From NCBI RefSeq assembly GCF_002019635.1, contig NZ_KV917372.1:1674001-1738000 (forward strand): a stretch of 64,000 nt of DNA, in the 5' to 3' direction. A program made the position numbers and the translations under genes. This DNA comes from Metabacillus halosaccharovorans (GTDB taxonomy: Bacteria > Bacillota > Bacilli > Bacillales > Bacillaceae). This document shows, piece by piece, positions 16,928 to 26,485 of the stretch; the first letter of the stretch is position 1, and each line of letters begins with the position of its first letter. The notes under the pieces are model-generated. The model saw nothing but the letters and a program-made list of their open reading frames with translations, was not told the origin of the DNA and searched no databases.

Positions 16928-17953
16928 TTAAGATTCTTTCGATGACTCTCGAATGATGAGCTGAGTATTGATAATTTTTCCCTTTCCATTCCCTTTTCCA
17001 TTAATGATACTATCGATCGTTCTCATCACTTCATTTACCAGTACCTCATAATTATGATTAACTGTTGTTAAGCTGGGATGTACGATGTCAGATGGGTAAA
17101 TATCGTCAAACCCAACAAAAGAGAATGTTTCAATCGGAATTTTTTGATCTCTGCACTCCTTGAAAGCTCCGTAGATAATGAGATCATTAATACCTATAAT
17201 TGCACTAGGCAATATCTCTTTTTCTAATAGCTTTTTCATCGCTTTTCTTCCAGCATCAACGGAAAAATCTGAATAAATTTGCCATTCTTCATTAAATTCT
17301 AAGCTATATTCTTTTAATACACGCTTAAAACTCGAAAGTTTATTATCAGAAGAGGATATCCCTTTCACTCCTCCTAGGAGAGCAATTTTAGTATGCCCGA
17401 GTGAAACTAAATGTTCAACAATCGAGCGAATTCCTTCTTCTTCATTTGTTCTAATATTGGCAGATTTAACACCCTTCATTTTGCCATTTATCATGATGAT
17501 CGGAACTTTACTCAACACATCCTGCATTTCATGAATCTCGTCATCAGAAGGCTTCGTCTTATTAATACGCCCTCCCATGAAGACAATACAAGCTGCTCTT
17601 CTTTCCGTAAATTCACGTAGATAAGTAGATTCAACTTCACTGTTACTCATTGAGTTCCTTAGTAAAACTGTATACCCTTTTTGAAACGCTCTTTTCTCAA
17701 CTTCCATATAAATTTGCGAAAAGAAAGGATTTGTTATATCTGGCAGTATAAATCCAATTAAATTTGCTTGTGGTTTTGTTAGTCTTCTGGCTGCCTCATT
17801 AGGTGAAAAATCAAGTTCTTTCATTTTTGCAAGGACCTTCTGTCTGGTACTTTCCTTTACAAGCGGATTATTCGTTAATACCCTTGAAACGGTTGTTGGT
17901 GAAACATTCGCTTCTTTTGCAATATCATAAATCGTAATATTTTTTTTATTCAT
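16928..17953 (-). CDS. LacI-family transcriptional regulator of carbohydrate locus
   Basis: 341-residue repressor from the ATG at 17953 (after TGGGGT). The N-terminal LacI helix-turn-helix reads ITIYDIAKEANVSPTTVSRV, with the hinge helix SPNEAARRL, followed by a periplasmic-binding-protein-like sensor domain (IGFILPDITNPFFSQIYMEV; FVGFDDIYPSDIVHPSLTTV). It follows the lacZ-GH43 genes on the same strand. A cre/LacI-like site (17969-17983) covers its own upstream region. Related palindromes stand before lacZ and the lplB operon, so it is the best candidate regulator of 18054-32487. The inducer is probably a galactose- or arabinose-containing sugar (inference). Confidence 0.9.
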   Translation of the reverse strand: MNKKNITIYDIAKEANVSPTTVSRVLTNNPLVKESTRQKVLAKMKELDFSPNEAARRLTKPQANLIGFILPDITNPFFSQIYMEVEKRAFQKGYTVLLRNSMSNSEVESTYLREFTERRAACIVFMGGRINKTKPSDDEIHEMQDVLSKVPIIMINGKMKGVKSANIRTNEEEGIRSIVEHLVSLGHTKIALLGGVKGISSSDNKLSSFKRVLKEYSLEFNEEWQIYSDFSVDAGRKAMKKLLEKEILPSAIIGINDLIIYGAFKECRDQKIPIETFSFVGFDDIYPSDIVHPSLTTVNHNYEVLVNEVMRTIDSIINGKGNGKGKIINTQLIIRESSKES

Positions 17954-17968
17954 TATTTTACCCCACTT

Positions 17969-17983
17969 TTGAAACCGATTGCA
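17969..17983. promoter_or_regulatory. cre/LacI-type operator upstream of lacI gene
   Basis: TTGAAACCGATTGCA fits every position of the CcpA consensus WTGNAANCGNWNNCW and lies 16 bases upstream of the lacI start. It may be bound by CcpA, by the encoded LacI protein, or by both. Confidence 0.65.
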
Positions 17984-18053
17984 TTTCAAATATAAGCCCT
18001 TTATTTTCCCTTGTCAATCAATTTCAAATTGAAGATAATGTAATGACTATATG

Positions 18054-18947
18054 CTAATAATTACTTATCGTTTTATTAACATCTACAACAGGCTTATCAC
18101 CTTCAAAGATTATTTTACTTATACAAGTTTCCCTCAGGAGTGTTTGATCTGGGTCAATTAATCTATGATAGACCATATACCACTCATTTTCATATTGTGT
18201 CATTGAAGCATGACCGGTTCCAAAAAACTGATCTGAAGGCTGGGTCACTCGGTTATCTTCCGGATACTTATAGGGACCATAAATATGCTGACTAGTTGCA
18301 AAACAAATTTGATACCTTGGATCTCGTGTATCATAATTACTCCAAGTTAGCAGATACTTTCCGTTCACTTTCTGAAGATGAGGTCCTTCATTATATACAC
18401 CACTATCAAACACTTTTGGGTCTTTCCCACAATTTTCATAAAGCTGATCCGAGAGCAAGATTGGATCTGTTTTGAACGTCACCATATCCTTCTCTAAAGG
18501 CACAATCCAGCATTTTCCTTGACCCCATAGCAGGTATGGGTGGTTATCATCATCAATAAATAAATCTGCATCAATACTTTGACAATCATATTCGTCCTTT
18601 GTAATTAACGGTCGTCCAAGAATATCAACAAACGGGCCCATCGGAGAATCAGAAACAGCGACACCAATTTGTGCTTCTGCAGAAAAGTACATATAGTATT
18701 TACCATTGTATTTCGTAATTCCCGGTGCCCACGCTTTTGTATTAGCCCATGAAACATCATTCAAATCAAGGGCTAAATATGGACCATCCCAATCAATCAA
18801 ATTCTTACTATGAAAGACGTGAAACTTTTCATAAATCCAACCATCACTATCCTTGGTGGGATATAAATAATAATTCTCTCCATCCTTTAAAATAAATGGA
18901 TCTGCCCACTCTCCCTTGATAATAGGAGCTTGTGTCATTATATCCAT
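18054..18947 (-). CDS. Glycoside hydrolase family 43, intracellular
   Basis: 297 residues from the ATG after GGAGGGGAAAT, with no signal peptide, so it acts in the cytosol. The five-bladed propeller has the three GH43 carboxylates: base Asp in GEWADPFILKDGENYYLY, pKa-modulating Asp in QSIDADLFIDDDNHPYLLWG and acid Glu in VYNEGPHLQKVNGKYLLTW. Members remove arabinose, xylose or galactose from oligosaccharides. It is translated after the LacZ-type enzyme (56 bases) and before the LacI regulator, so it likely trims side chains from imported oligosaccharides. The exact subfamily cannot be fixed by eye. Confidence 0.88.
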   Translation of the reverse strand: MDIMTQAPIIKGEWADPFILKDGENYYLYPTKDSDGWIYEKFHVFHSKNLIDWDGPYLALDLNDVSWANTKAWAPGITKYNGKYYMYFSAEAQIGVAVSDSPMGPFVDILGRPLITKDEYDCQSIDADLFIDDDNHPYLLWGQGKCWIVPLEKDMVTFKTDPILLSDQLYENCGKDPKVFDSGVYNEGPHLQKVNGKYLLTWSNYDTRDPRYQICFATSQHIYGPYKYPEDNRVTQPSDQFFGTGHASMTQYENEWYMVYHRLIDPDQTLLRETCISKIIFEGDKPVVDVNKTISNY

Positions 18948-19003
18948 ATTTCCCCTCCACTCTTTTAGCAATAGTAGAAAAATAGAAAGAGCCTAGGCTC
19001 TTT

Positions 19004-22000
19004 CTATATTCTACTTATCATAAACTCGAACTCCATATCCTTATTTGCTTGTATAAGATGTTCTCCATGTACGGGTGCACCCCAGCTGTCATCACCGCCA
19101 ACACCCATTTGCTTACCGGCAACTGTTACCACTGTATAGTGAACATTTGGAAGCTCATAATGATGTGCAGCATTTTCAAGTTCAAATGCAGTATATGGTG
19201 AGAAAGTACATTCTAACGGCTCTGTTGACGCTGCAATTTTTATTCCTTTTCCATTGTTGTTTGTTAATTTAGCCCAGCGTACTCCTGTCCTGTTACCAGA
19301 CTCCTGTGGAACAACATATCCCGTGTTGTTTATGACTTGAGATTGATATATTCCAAGTTTTGCTCCTTCAGCCCGGTCTGAATAATTCTCTCCCGGGCCC
19401 ATTGCATACATTTCAACTTGGTCGAAATCTGCAGATACTTTAAAGGAAATAGCATAAATCGGCATTTGTGGAAGGTTTTCAGCTCCAGTATAAGCAGATT
19501 TTACTCTTACACTTCCATCAGAAAATACGATATAAGCGATTTTCACCTCAATATCAGCAGAGATAGAGAAGTTATAGGTAAATTCAACTTTGACCCTGTC
19601 ATACTGTTGTTCAAGCTCAACCCCAATACATCTTCTTGCCATACTGGCTGTTAACCAGCATCCAGATTGAAAGCTTTGTTGATATCCTTTATCATTATCT
19701 GTTTGCGCTCTCCAGAATAAAGGTGAAGGTGGTTGTTCAATCATTTCTTTCCCAGAATATTTAATAGACGTTAAGCTTCCAACCTGTTTTGAAAACATGA
19801 TTGTAAAGTCCTTGCCATGAACACCAATATTCACATCTCCATTTACTACTCGTAAGCTGTCTTTTGGTAAAGCAACCTTTTCGTTTATCGAATTTCTCTC
19901 CTGGAAAACAAATTGTCCAAAAGCAATTTCATATCCTGCTTCAGCCCAAAGGGTATTCTCTTTTAACTTCATTGAAGTTTGTATACAATACTCACCTGCA
20001 GCCTTTACAATGTCTTCTGGTAAATCAAATTCTATTTGCTGCTTACTCTGAGGTGCAACCTCTACATCAATTGTCCCTCTGAAAGTTTCCTCTCCTTCCA
20101 GTAGCAGCGTGTACTCTAATTTATAGTCTTCTGTACCAATAAATAGATTATTATTATGAATCGTAACACCATTCCTATTTGGAACTAGTTTGATATTTTG
20201 GTATAAAAATTTCACTTCCTGCATTTTGGGAGACAGCTCTCGATTTGCATATACAATTCCATTTGTGCAGAAACCATAGTCTGTCGGACGATCACCAAAA
20301 TCTCCACCATATGCTAAAAACTCTTGCCCGTAACGATCTTTCTTAACTAAAGATTGATCAATAAAGTCCCAGATAAAGCCTCCTTGATACATCGGATATT
20401 TCTCTTCAAGATCGGTATACTTATACATACCTCCAAGAGAATTCCCCATAGCATGCATGTACTCACAGCTTATATATGGCTTTTCAGGGTCATCATTCAA
20501 ATATTTCTCAATATCCGCAGGTTTTGCATACATACGGCTTTCCATATCACTTGTCTCATTATATGCTCGATTATGAAAAACTCCTTCATAATGGACAAGA
20601 CGACTTGGATCAACAGACTTAAAGTATTTTGAAACATTTAAAATAACTTCTCCTGCATATGATTCATTTCCACATGACCAAATGAGAATGGAGGGATGAT
20701 TTTTATCTCTTTCATACATAGAGATGGCTCTGTCCATCACAATGTCCTGCCACTCTGGGTTATTTCCCGGGATATTCCATGAAGGCTCAATAGCACCCAT
20801 TTTCTGCCATGAACCATGTGTTTCAAGATTCATTTCATCGATTACATAGACACCATATTCATCACACAGTTCATACCAATAGCTTTGATTTGGATAATGA
20901 GATGTACGAACTGCGTTAATATTATGTTGTTTTAGTGTCATAATATCCCATAACATATCTTCCTTTGTGATGGTTCGGCCACTTCGGCAGTTAAACTCAT
21001 GCCGATTCACACCTTTGAACACAATACGCTCACCATTGATACACATGATATTATCTACTAACTCAAATCTTCTGAAGCCTACCTGTTGAGGAATAACCTC
21101 TACCAGGGCGCCAGACTCATTATAGATTTCTATGAATAATCTATATAAATATGGATTCTCAGCATTCCATAAATGTGGTTTATCGAGCTCCATCCGAAAT
21201 GATGGATTCATACCACTTGTTTGACAGTTTGTTGAAGCCACAACATTCTTTTCTTTATCACATAATTTCGCTATAATTGTTGCCCCTTCAGGTACTGAAG
21301 ATAAAAACGTAATATCAGCTTGAACTGTTCCTTTCGTAAAAAAAGAATCCAGTTCTGCACGAACATGTATATCATAAACATGGATCTCAGGAACAGTATA
21401 AAGATATACATCCCGGAAAATTCCAGAAAATCTCCAGAAATCCTGATCCTCAAGCCAGCTTCCAGTACTTCGTTGATACACCTCAACAGCTAGTTTATTC
21501 TCCCCCTCTACCAAATAAGGTGTGAGATCAAACTCAGCAGGAGTAAATGAGTCTTCACTGTAGCCTACGAATTCACCATTTAGCCAAACATAAAAAGCTG
21601 ATTCAACACCTTGAAAAGAAATATAAACCGGTCTTTTTTGCATATTTTCCGGAACATGAAAGTACTTTACATAACTTCCCACCGGATTATGATCCTGCGG
21701 AATTTCAGGTGGACGGATATCATTGTGTCCGTCCCATGGGTACATCGTATTCACGTATTGGGGCTGTCCATATCCTTGTAGTTGAATATGTCCTGGTACT
21801 TGAATATCATCCCATCCTATACAATCGAAATCCTGTTGATAAAAATGTTCAGGTCTCATTTTTGGATTTATAGAATAATGGAATTTCCAGCTTCCGTTTA
21901 AGTCATGTCTTAATTTCATTGCAGAAGAAGCTTGAGCCTCCTGTTTTGTTTCATAATAAAAATGATCTGAATGTGCTGGTAATCTATTTACTGCAAACAC

Positions 22001-22063
22001 ATTAAGGTCTGTAAGCCAGCTAATACTAGGATTCATTATTTTGTTCATACTTGTTGTTGCCAT
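19004..22063 (-). CDS. lacZ: Beta-galactosidase, GH2, LacZ type
   Basis: 1019-residue GH2 enzyme, the same size as E. coli LacZ. Order: sugar-binding jelly roll (with WLEDQDFWRFSGIFRDVYLY), Ig-like domain, TIM barrel with acid/base Glu in SCGNESYAG (about residue 467) and nucleophile Glu in ISCEYMHAMGNSLGG (about 534), and the C-terminal Bgal_small domain with GPGENYSDR. It hydrolyses terminal beta-galactosides in the cytosol; no signal peptide. The ATG at 22063 follows GTGGAGATATCC. Three palindromic operators and a promoter lie upstream, and GH43 and LacI genes follow. Confidence 0.92.
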   Translation of the reverse strand: MATTSMNKIMNPSISWLTDLNVFAVNRLPAHSDHFYYETKQEAQASSAMKLRHDLNGSWKFHYSINPKMRPEHFYQQDFDCIGWDDIQVPGHIQLQGYGQPQYVNTMYPWDGHNDIRPPEIPQDHNPVGSYVKYFHVPENMQKRPVYISFQGVESAFYVWLNGEFVGYSEDSFTPAEFDLTPYLVEGENKLAVEVYQRSTGSWLEDQDFWRFSGIFRDVYLYTVPEIHVYDIHVRAELDSFFTKGTVQADITFLSSVPEGATIIAKLCDKEKNVVASTNCQTSGMNPSFRMELDKPHLWNAENPYLYRLFIEIYNESGALVEVIPQQVGFRRFELVDNIMCINGERIVFKGVNRHEFNCRSGRTITKEDMLWDIMTLKQHNINAVRTSHYPNQSYWYELCDEYGVYVIDEMNLETHGSWQKMGAIEPSWNIPGNNPEWQDIVMDRAISMYERDKNHPSILIWSCGNESYAGEVILNVSKYFKSVDPSRLVHYEGVFHNRAYNETSDMESRMYAKPADIEKYLNDDPEKPYISCEYMHAMGNSLGGMYKYTDLEEKYPMYQGGFIWDFIDQSLVKKDRYGQEFLAYGGDFGDRPTDYGFCTNGIVYANRELSPKMQEVKFLYQNIKLVPNRNGVTIHNNNLFIGTEDYKLEYTLLLEGEETFRGTIDVEVAPQSKQQIEFDLPEDIVKAAGEYCIQTSMKLKENTLWAEAGYEIAFGQFVFQERNSINEKVALPKDSLRVVNGDVNIGVHGKDFTIMFSKQVGSLTSIKYSGKEMIEQPPSPLFWRAQTDNDKGYQQSFQSGCWLTASMARRCIGVELEQQYDRVKVEFTYNFSISADIEVKIAYIVFSDGSVRVKSAYTGAENLPQMPIYAISFKVSADFDQVEMYAMGPGENYSDRAEGAKLGIYQSQVINNTGYVVPQESGNRTGVRWAKLTNNNGKGIKIAASTEPLECTFSPYTAFELENAAHHYELPNVHYTVVTVAGKQMGVGGDDSWGAPVHGEHLIQANKDMEFEFMISRI

Positions 22064-22139
22064 GGATATCTCCACACTCCTTTTTAAGTTACTATTTGCG
22101 ATTAAAATTTGTTTTTACTAATTCACACGTAACATGAGA

Positions 22140-22188
22140 ATATTAGGCTTATATATTTCCAAACATCAATTAGATGAAACCGGTGCCA
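22140..22188 (-). promoter_or_regulatory. lacZ promoter region with adjacent operator
   Basis: Minus-strand TTGATG (22164-22169) and TAATAT (22140-22145) are 18 bases apart. The operator ATGAAACCGGTGCCA (22174-22188) ends next to the -35 box. It fits the cre consensus fully and also resembles the locus operator ATGAAACNGGTTTCAT. Confidence 0.5.
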
Positions 22189-22270
22189 TTCTCTTTTAAA
22201 TTTTTTTTATTAATTACCTATAACTATTACTTATTAAATCAAACGCTGAAGTAATCTCAGGAAAAACAAA

Positions 22271-22286
22271 ATGAAACTGGTTTCAT
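22271..22286. promoter_or_regulatory. Locus operator ATGAAACTGGTTTCAT
   Basis: Palindrome with 7-bp arms ATGAAAC / GTTTCAT. One base different from three copies before the lplB operon (32645, 32727, 32802), and it shares flanking TTTTTAA with the 32802 copy. Likely bound by the LacI regulator of this locus. Confidence 0.7.
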
Positions 22287-22340
22287 TTTTAAGAATAACA
22301 AACAAATCAATCATCAAAAGAAGTTTGCTTAACCCTCTGC

Positions 22341-22356
22341 ATGAAAGCACTTTCAT
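22341..22356. promoter_or_regulatory. Related operator ATGAAAGCACTTTCAT
   Basis: Palindrome with arms ATGAAAG / CTTTCAT, the same arms as the site at 7529-7544 before the first sugar ABC operon. It is the third operator-like element between lacZ and the SDR gene. Confidence 0.5.
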
Positions 22357-22472
22357 ATTATATTCACATTTTACCTTTATTTAAAGATATGTGTCAATTA
22401 TTTTATTCCGGCCTTCTAATTTTCTACTAAGTTCTTAAAATTAATTTGTGAAGTTTTAAGTTTTCCCTATAT

Positions 22473-22512
22473 AAAATTGAAACTAATGAAGATGCTCATT
22501 AGTTTCAATTTT
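22473..22512 (-). terminator. Terminator after the SDR gene
   Basis: A 17-bp perfect inverted repeat (AAAATTGAAACTAATGA and its complement) with a 6-base loop, flanked by A and T runs. It closes the long lplB-to-SDR transcription unit. Confidence 0.85.
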
Positions 22513-22536
22513 AAATCAATTATATTTTTCTTTCAT

Positions 22537-23316
22537 TTATAACAATGATTCTGCACCATCAATAAATATTTTCGTGCCTGTTATATGGTTTGAAGCATCA
22601 GAGAATAAAAAATGAACCAAATCTGCGACTTGTTCAGGTTCACCGGCCTTATGCTCTAATGGTTGACCTCCTTCTGGATATTCAATCGGGATTTTTATCT
22701 TTTCCAAGTTTTCTTTTTCAGGAAATGTATTTTGCCCGATATTGGTTTCGATTGCTCCAGGGCAAATGATATTTACCCGAATATGGTATCTAGCAAGTTC
22801 TAATGCGGCCATTTTACCAAATGCCACCTGAGCTGCTTTTGAGGAGCTATATGCTGACATGCCAAACCCTTTAAAGGTACGATTTCCGTTAATAGAACTT
22901 GTAATAACCACACTTCCCCCATTTACCTTTAAATGAGGAATTGAATATTTTACGGTTAAAAAAGTACTTTTTAAATTAGTTGATAACGTCTGATCCCATT
23001 CCTCCGGGGATAGATCTTCAATTGGTGCAACTGTCCCATTAATACCTGCGTTTGCAAAAACAAAATCTAACCGATTCCATTTTTCATAAATCTCTTTTAC
23101 ACTTTGTTCAACTCTTTTAGGATCTGATACATCCGTATCAGTTATCATTGCTTCGCCGCCTTGTGATTCAATATCCTGTTTTACTTGTTTAAGCTTTTCC
23201 TCTTTTAAATCAACAAGACCAATTTTTACTCCTTCTTTTGCAAGACGTAAAGCAGCAGCACGGCCAATACCCGATCCTGCGCCAGTAATAAGAGCAACCT
23301 TGTTTTGAAGTGACAT
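22537..23316 (-). CDS. Short-chain dehydrogenase/reductase (classical SDR)
   Basis: 259-residue NAD(P)-dependent oxidoreductase. Motifs: cofactor glycine motif TGAGSGIGRAAALRLA near residue 12, an Asp in IGLVDLKEEKL suggesting NAD preference, NAG in VFANAGINGT, the catalytic Ser in VVITSSINGN and YSSSK of the Tyr-Lys pair. The ending GTKIFIDGAESLL is usual for the family. It is the last gene of the lpl/GH2/GH43/GH30 unit, so it may oxidise a released monosaccharide such as galactose or arabinose, but that is inference. RBS AGGAGATATA precedes the ATG. Confidence 0.88.
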   Translation of the reverse strand: MSLQNKVALITGAGSGIGRAAALRLAKEGVKIGLVDLKEEKLKQVKQDIESQGGEAMITDTDVSDPKRVEQSVKEIYEKWNRLDFVFANAGINGTVAPIEDLSPEEWDQTLSTNLKSTFLTVKYSIPHLKVNGGSVVITSSINGNRTFKGFGMSAYSSSKAAQVAFGKMAALELARYHIRVNIICPGAIETNIGQNTFPEKENLEKIKIPIEYPEGGQPLEHKAGEPEQVADLVHFLFSDASNHITGTKIFIDGAESLL

Positions 23317-23433
23317 ATTATATCTCCTTCCATTCTTACATTTTTAAAATTAATTTACCCATTTTTCGTATTAAGTATGTAAGAAAAGGAAAAAATATAA
23401 ATTTTAAAGATAGACCTTCCTTAACAAGGCATA

Positions 23434-23472
23434 AATGAAATACCGTGATATAAGAATTCAACGGTATTTCAT
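23434..23472 (-). terminator. Stem-loop after the GH30 gene
   Basis: ATGAAATACCGT / ACGGTATTTCAT, a 12-bp perfect stem with a 14-base loop, 24 bases after the GH30 stop. It lacks a long T-run, so it may only attenuate transcription into the SDR gene. Confidence 0.5.
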
Positions 23473-23495
23473 TCAATTTCCTTTGCTGGTTCTTC

Positions 23496-25112
23496 TTATT
23501 TAGCAACTAACGTTACAATTGATCGTGGAGGAATGGTAACTGCTTTTTTAGCTGGGATAAGGTTTTTTTCCTCTAAATCGGCATTTTCAGATGTAACATA
23601 TGGTTTGAATTGGATCGCTTTCTTTTTCCCAGGAAGGTGATCAACATTCACTTTTACTGACTTTTCTTCATTACTGTAATTAACAAACACAGCAGATAGT
23701 TGGTCGTCTTCTTCATGATAATACGCGGAACCCATTAGTTCCTCTTGGTCGTTTGCTCCTTGAAGATCAACTCGATAGGCACCTGGTCTAACAAAGCGGC
23801 TGTAGTTCCCCATTGCCCAAAGTAATTTTGATTCAATGATCGACTCCTCATCACCAGGCTGAGAATAATCAGTATAAATCAACCCATCCTTATAATCGTA
23901 ATTTGACAGAGCCAGCCACCATTGCCATGCTGAGGCTTGCGTTTCAACCATGTCAAAATGAATTAGTCTTGCAACATCAAGTGCTGTCTTCATTGTTAAA
24001 TCTCTTCCAGGTCCATTACTTCCCAAAATACAATATTCCGACATCCAGAATTTTAAATCTTGACCGTATTGATTTAGATTTTCCCGGACAGATTTTCTTA
24101 ATGGGACGAGACGGTCTTCACCGGAATAATGATCTGACCAATATGCATGTGCACTAATTTTATTTCCAATGATATCTTTAATTTCGGGATCCCCTAACAT
24201 TTCTTTAATGTATTCACGGTATTTTCCAGGATAACTACCGTTGGCATTCCCGCTGTTGTATACACGATCACTACCAGTAAATTCCCCATACATCTCATCA
24301 TCAAGCAGAGATGTATACTCTACAGCTTCAGTGGCGTCAATTTCTGTATCAAGTCCTCTTTTTTCTAGTTCCGAGTGTAACGCCAATATGACTTCCTTAA
24401 TATCTTCTATGTTATATCGATTACCTTCCTGTCCAGCGTAATCCCAGTTCCAGGTAGGTTCATTAATAGGACTAATATAGTTAAATGGAACATTTTCTTC
24501 TTCAAAATGTTCCAATACATCTGCGAGGAATACCGCGAAATCATCAACTGATTCTTCTTTTAAATTCGTGCTTCCTACAGAAGGATCAGGTTGTGCGTGA
24601 CCATTTTTCGTCATCCATACAGGTGGACTGTTTACAAACGCAATAAATTCCTCAACACCTCTATCCTTTGCTGCATGAAGAAACCATTGCTGTCCAGCCT
24701 GTTTGGACCAATCATATGGCTCATTTTCACCTGTTTTAAAACTCTCGGCTCTTCTCCACGGGTCTGTAATGATTTCCTTATCCGTTTCTTCACTTCCAGC
24801 GCCAATATTAAAACGCCACATAGATAAACCAATTCCTTTTTCCGTTGAAAACAGCAAGTCGGCAACCTTCTTCTTACTTTCTTCTGACCATTCAGAGCCA
24901 ATTTTATCGAAGGACCAAGCACCGGATGCTCCGAAACCATCAATTTCTTGGTATTTATTTTCTACATTGATTGTGATTTCTTGGGTATTTTCCTTTTTTT
25001 TCGTAGACATATTGTTTTCCTTTGCTTTAAGATTTGTTGGAATTAATGTGAACATTAAAAGAAATATGGATAATATACAAAACCTTGAAACTACCTTTTT
25101 ATTAAATAACAT
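23496..25112 (-). CDS. Secreted GH30 glycosidase, endo-beta-1,6-galactanase-like
   Basis: 538 residues with a secretion signal (Arg/Lys followed by FCILSIFLLMFTLIPT). The catalytic domain begins QEIDGFGASGAWSFD. Acid/base Glu is in SPINEPTWNW (Glu218) and the nucleophile Glu in KFWMSEYC (Glu359). The C-terminal beta-sandwich ends VTIPPRSIVTLVAK. The NEP-T-W-N-W site and GASGAW opening recall GH30 endo-beta-1,6-galactanases that cut arabinogalactan side chains; other GH30 activities (glucosylceramidase, xylanase) remain possible. It probably acts outside the cell before the LplABC-type importer takes up products. The neighbouring GH2 and GH43 genes fit that role. Confidence 0.8.
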   Translation of the reverse strand: MLFNKKVVSRFCILSIFLLMFTLIPTNLKAKENNMSTKKKENTQEITINVENKYQEIDGFGASGAWSFDKIGSEWSEESKKKVADLLFSTEKGIGLSMWRFNIGAGSEETDKEIITDPWRRAESFKTGENEPYDWSKQAGQQWFLHAAKDRGVEEFIAFVNSPPVWMTKNGHAQPDPSVGSTNLKEESVDDFAVFLADVLEHFEEENVPFNYISPINEPTWNWDYAGQEGNRYNIEDIKEVILALHSELEKRGLDTEIDATEAVEYTSLLDDEMYGEFTGSDRVYNSGNANGSYPGKYREYIKEMLGDPEIKDIIGNKISAHAYWSDHYSGEDRLVPLRKSVRENLNQYGQDLKFWMSEYCILGSNGPGRDLTMKTALDVARLIHFDMVETQASAWQWWLALSNYDYKDGLIYTDYSQPGDEESIIESKLLWAMGNYSRFVRPGAYRVDLQGANDQEELMGSAYYHEEDDQLSAVFVNYSNEEKSVKVNVDHLPGKKKAIQFKPYVTSENADLEEKNLIPAKKAVTIPPRSIVTLVAK

Positions 25113-25167
25113 ATTTTACCTCCATTACTAGATAAAGTGATAGAATACGATTGGTCTCCTAACTCTT

Positions 25168-26169
25168 TCATTGTTTGGGACGAGGGACCTGTCCCCATGG
25201 TCCAATTATGTTAAAACGATCTTCGGTTTCTTTTGCTTCATAGATTATTGCTCGGGATTCTGGGGTGCTGAAGGGATGGTGAAGGATGAGCATCCAGTTG
25301 TCTTCGAAGGTTTTGAACAGCATGCCGTGTCCGCTGTCGCCTTTAACTAATGGGTCCAGCTGTTCCCAAGGTCCTTCCAGTTTACCTGACTGAGATCTTG
25401 CAATTGTCTGGACATATCCTTCATCGTTATAACTTGACCAGAGCATGATGAGATGACCGCCTTTTGTCCGGTATAGTTGACACCCGTCAGATACATATAC
25501 TTGAGGCTTGTCATCCGGTTTTCGTTCAGCATTTATCCAGGGAGCATCTGAAGCTTTAAAAAGATGTATTGGTTCACCTACGGCATCAGATAAATCCCGT
25601 TTTAATGGAATGGCTTCAAACGTACCATCTATGACCTGAATCCATTCATGACAATATACCATCCACGGTTTTCCATTCTCGTCCTCATACAGCGTTCCGT
25701 CTAATGTCATAAAATTTGCTGGTGGAACAGGACCTTCCTTTTTTATTAATTGGAACGGACCTTCCGGCGAATCTGATACTGCAATAGCAGTACCTCGAAG
25801 ATGATTCGTTTTCCAAACCTCTGGTGGATCTGCTAATATACTGTCTCTATTATGGAGGGTAACAAATAAATAATATCTACCATTGTATTGGTGAACTTCC
25901 GGTGCCCATGTGCCATGTTGAGGATGTGCCCATGTCCCGTCAGGAACCTCAAATATAACAAAAGGTCCCTCCCACTCTACTAAATCTTTACTTTTGTAAA
26001 CTAACACTCCATTTCTTTCTAAATCTGTTAATTCCGGAATTCCTGTTGTATATAAATAGTAGGTATTTGTTTCTTTATGTGATAAAACAAATGGGTCATG
26101 TGCAGGAATATCTGCAAGACGGTGACCTTTCCTTGGATTGCAAGTATCAGAAGCAATGTTATAGGGCAT
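25168..26169 (-). CDS. Glycoside hydrolase family 43 with altered acid-residue region
   Basis: 333 residues, no signal peptide. The propeller is clear: base Asp in IPAHDPFVLSHKETNTYYLY, second Asp in FMTLDGTLYEDENGKPWMVY. The blade that normally offers the acid Glu reads VYVSDGCQLYRTKGGHLIML, with Asp where Glu is usual. The end includes GHGMLFKTFEDNWMLILHHP. Such SDG/TDGP variants occur in some GH43 subfamilies, so the enzyme may be active with a different acid or an unusual substrate. It lies between the GH2 and GH30 genes of the lpl operon and presumably acts on the same polysaccharide. Confidence 0.85.
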   Translation of the reverse strand: MPYNIASDTCNPRKGHRLADIPAHDPFVLSHKETNTYYLYTTGIPELTDLERNGVLVYKSKDLVEWEGPFVIFEVPDGTWAHPQHGTWAPEVHQYNGRYYLFVTLHNRDSILADPPEVWKTNHLRGTAIAVSDSPEGPFQLIKKEGPVPPANFMTLDGTLYEDENGKPWMVYCHEWIQVIDGTFEAIPLKRDLSDAVGEPIHLFKASDAPWINAERKPDDKPQVYVSDGCQLYRTKGGHLIMLWSSYNDEGYVQTIARSQSGKLEGPWEQLDPLVKGDSGHGMLFKTFEDNWMLILHHPFSTPESRAIIYEAKETEDRFNIIGPWGQVPRPKQ

Positions 26170-26265
26170 TTAAGCATCTCCTGTTAATTTTCTGAAATCT
26201 GTATTTTTAAGTAAGTTGTTTTAGCAAACTATGTTGTTATTAATGAAGTTAGAGGTGACAATTAG

Positions 26266-26396
26266 ACCGTTTCATTGCGCTCCAGACACTCCATGCGCCG
26301 GGGAGGAAGCCGAGCATCCTCAGCTTCGCCTGCGGGGTCTCGCCCTTTCCTCTTCTCCTGCAGGAGTCGAGTGTCTTCCGCTCCATTCCACTATAG
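26266..26396. repeat. GC-rich Bacillus-type intergenic repeat element
   Basis: A 130-base block of higher GC than its surroundings with the phrases GCGCTCCAGACACTCC, GGGGAGGAAGCCGAGC, CTGCGGGGTCTCG and GAGTGTCTTCCGCTCC. Inner ends GACACTC / GAGTGTC are inverted. I know near-identical elements from many Bacillus genomes. It sits between the GH2 and GH43 genes. A shortened relative stands at 37231-37270. Confidence 0.75.
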
Positions 26397-26485
26397 AGTT
26401 AAAATATTCCAATATCATTAATCTTAGGGAAAACAGCCTTTTAAAAACTCCGGGTACATTCATTTACTATTTATCCAGGATTTTA

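Noticed and set aside
21271-21486. 71-codon minus-strand frame inside lacZ, and many similar frames inside other genes
   Set aside because: They lie in other frames of clearly coding genes, without ribosome binding sites or recognisable products.
26266-26396. GC-rich block considered as an insertion sequence or structural RNA gene
   Set aside because: No transposase frame or terminal repeats with target duplication; it agrees with a known scattered Bacillus repeat and lacks a promoter.
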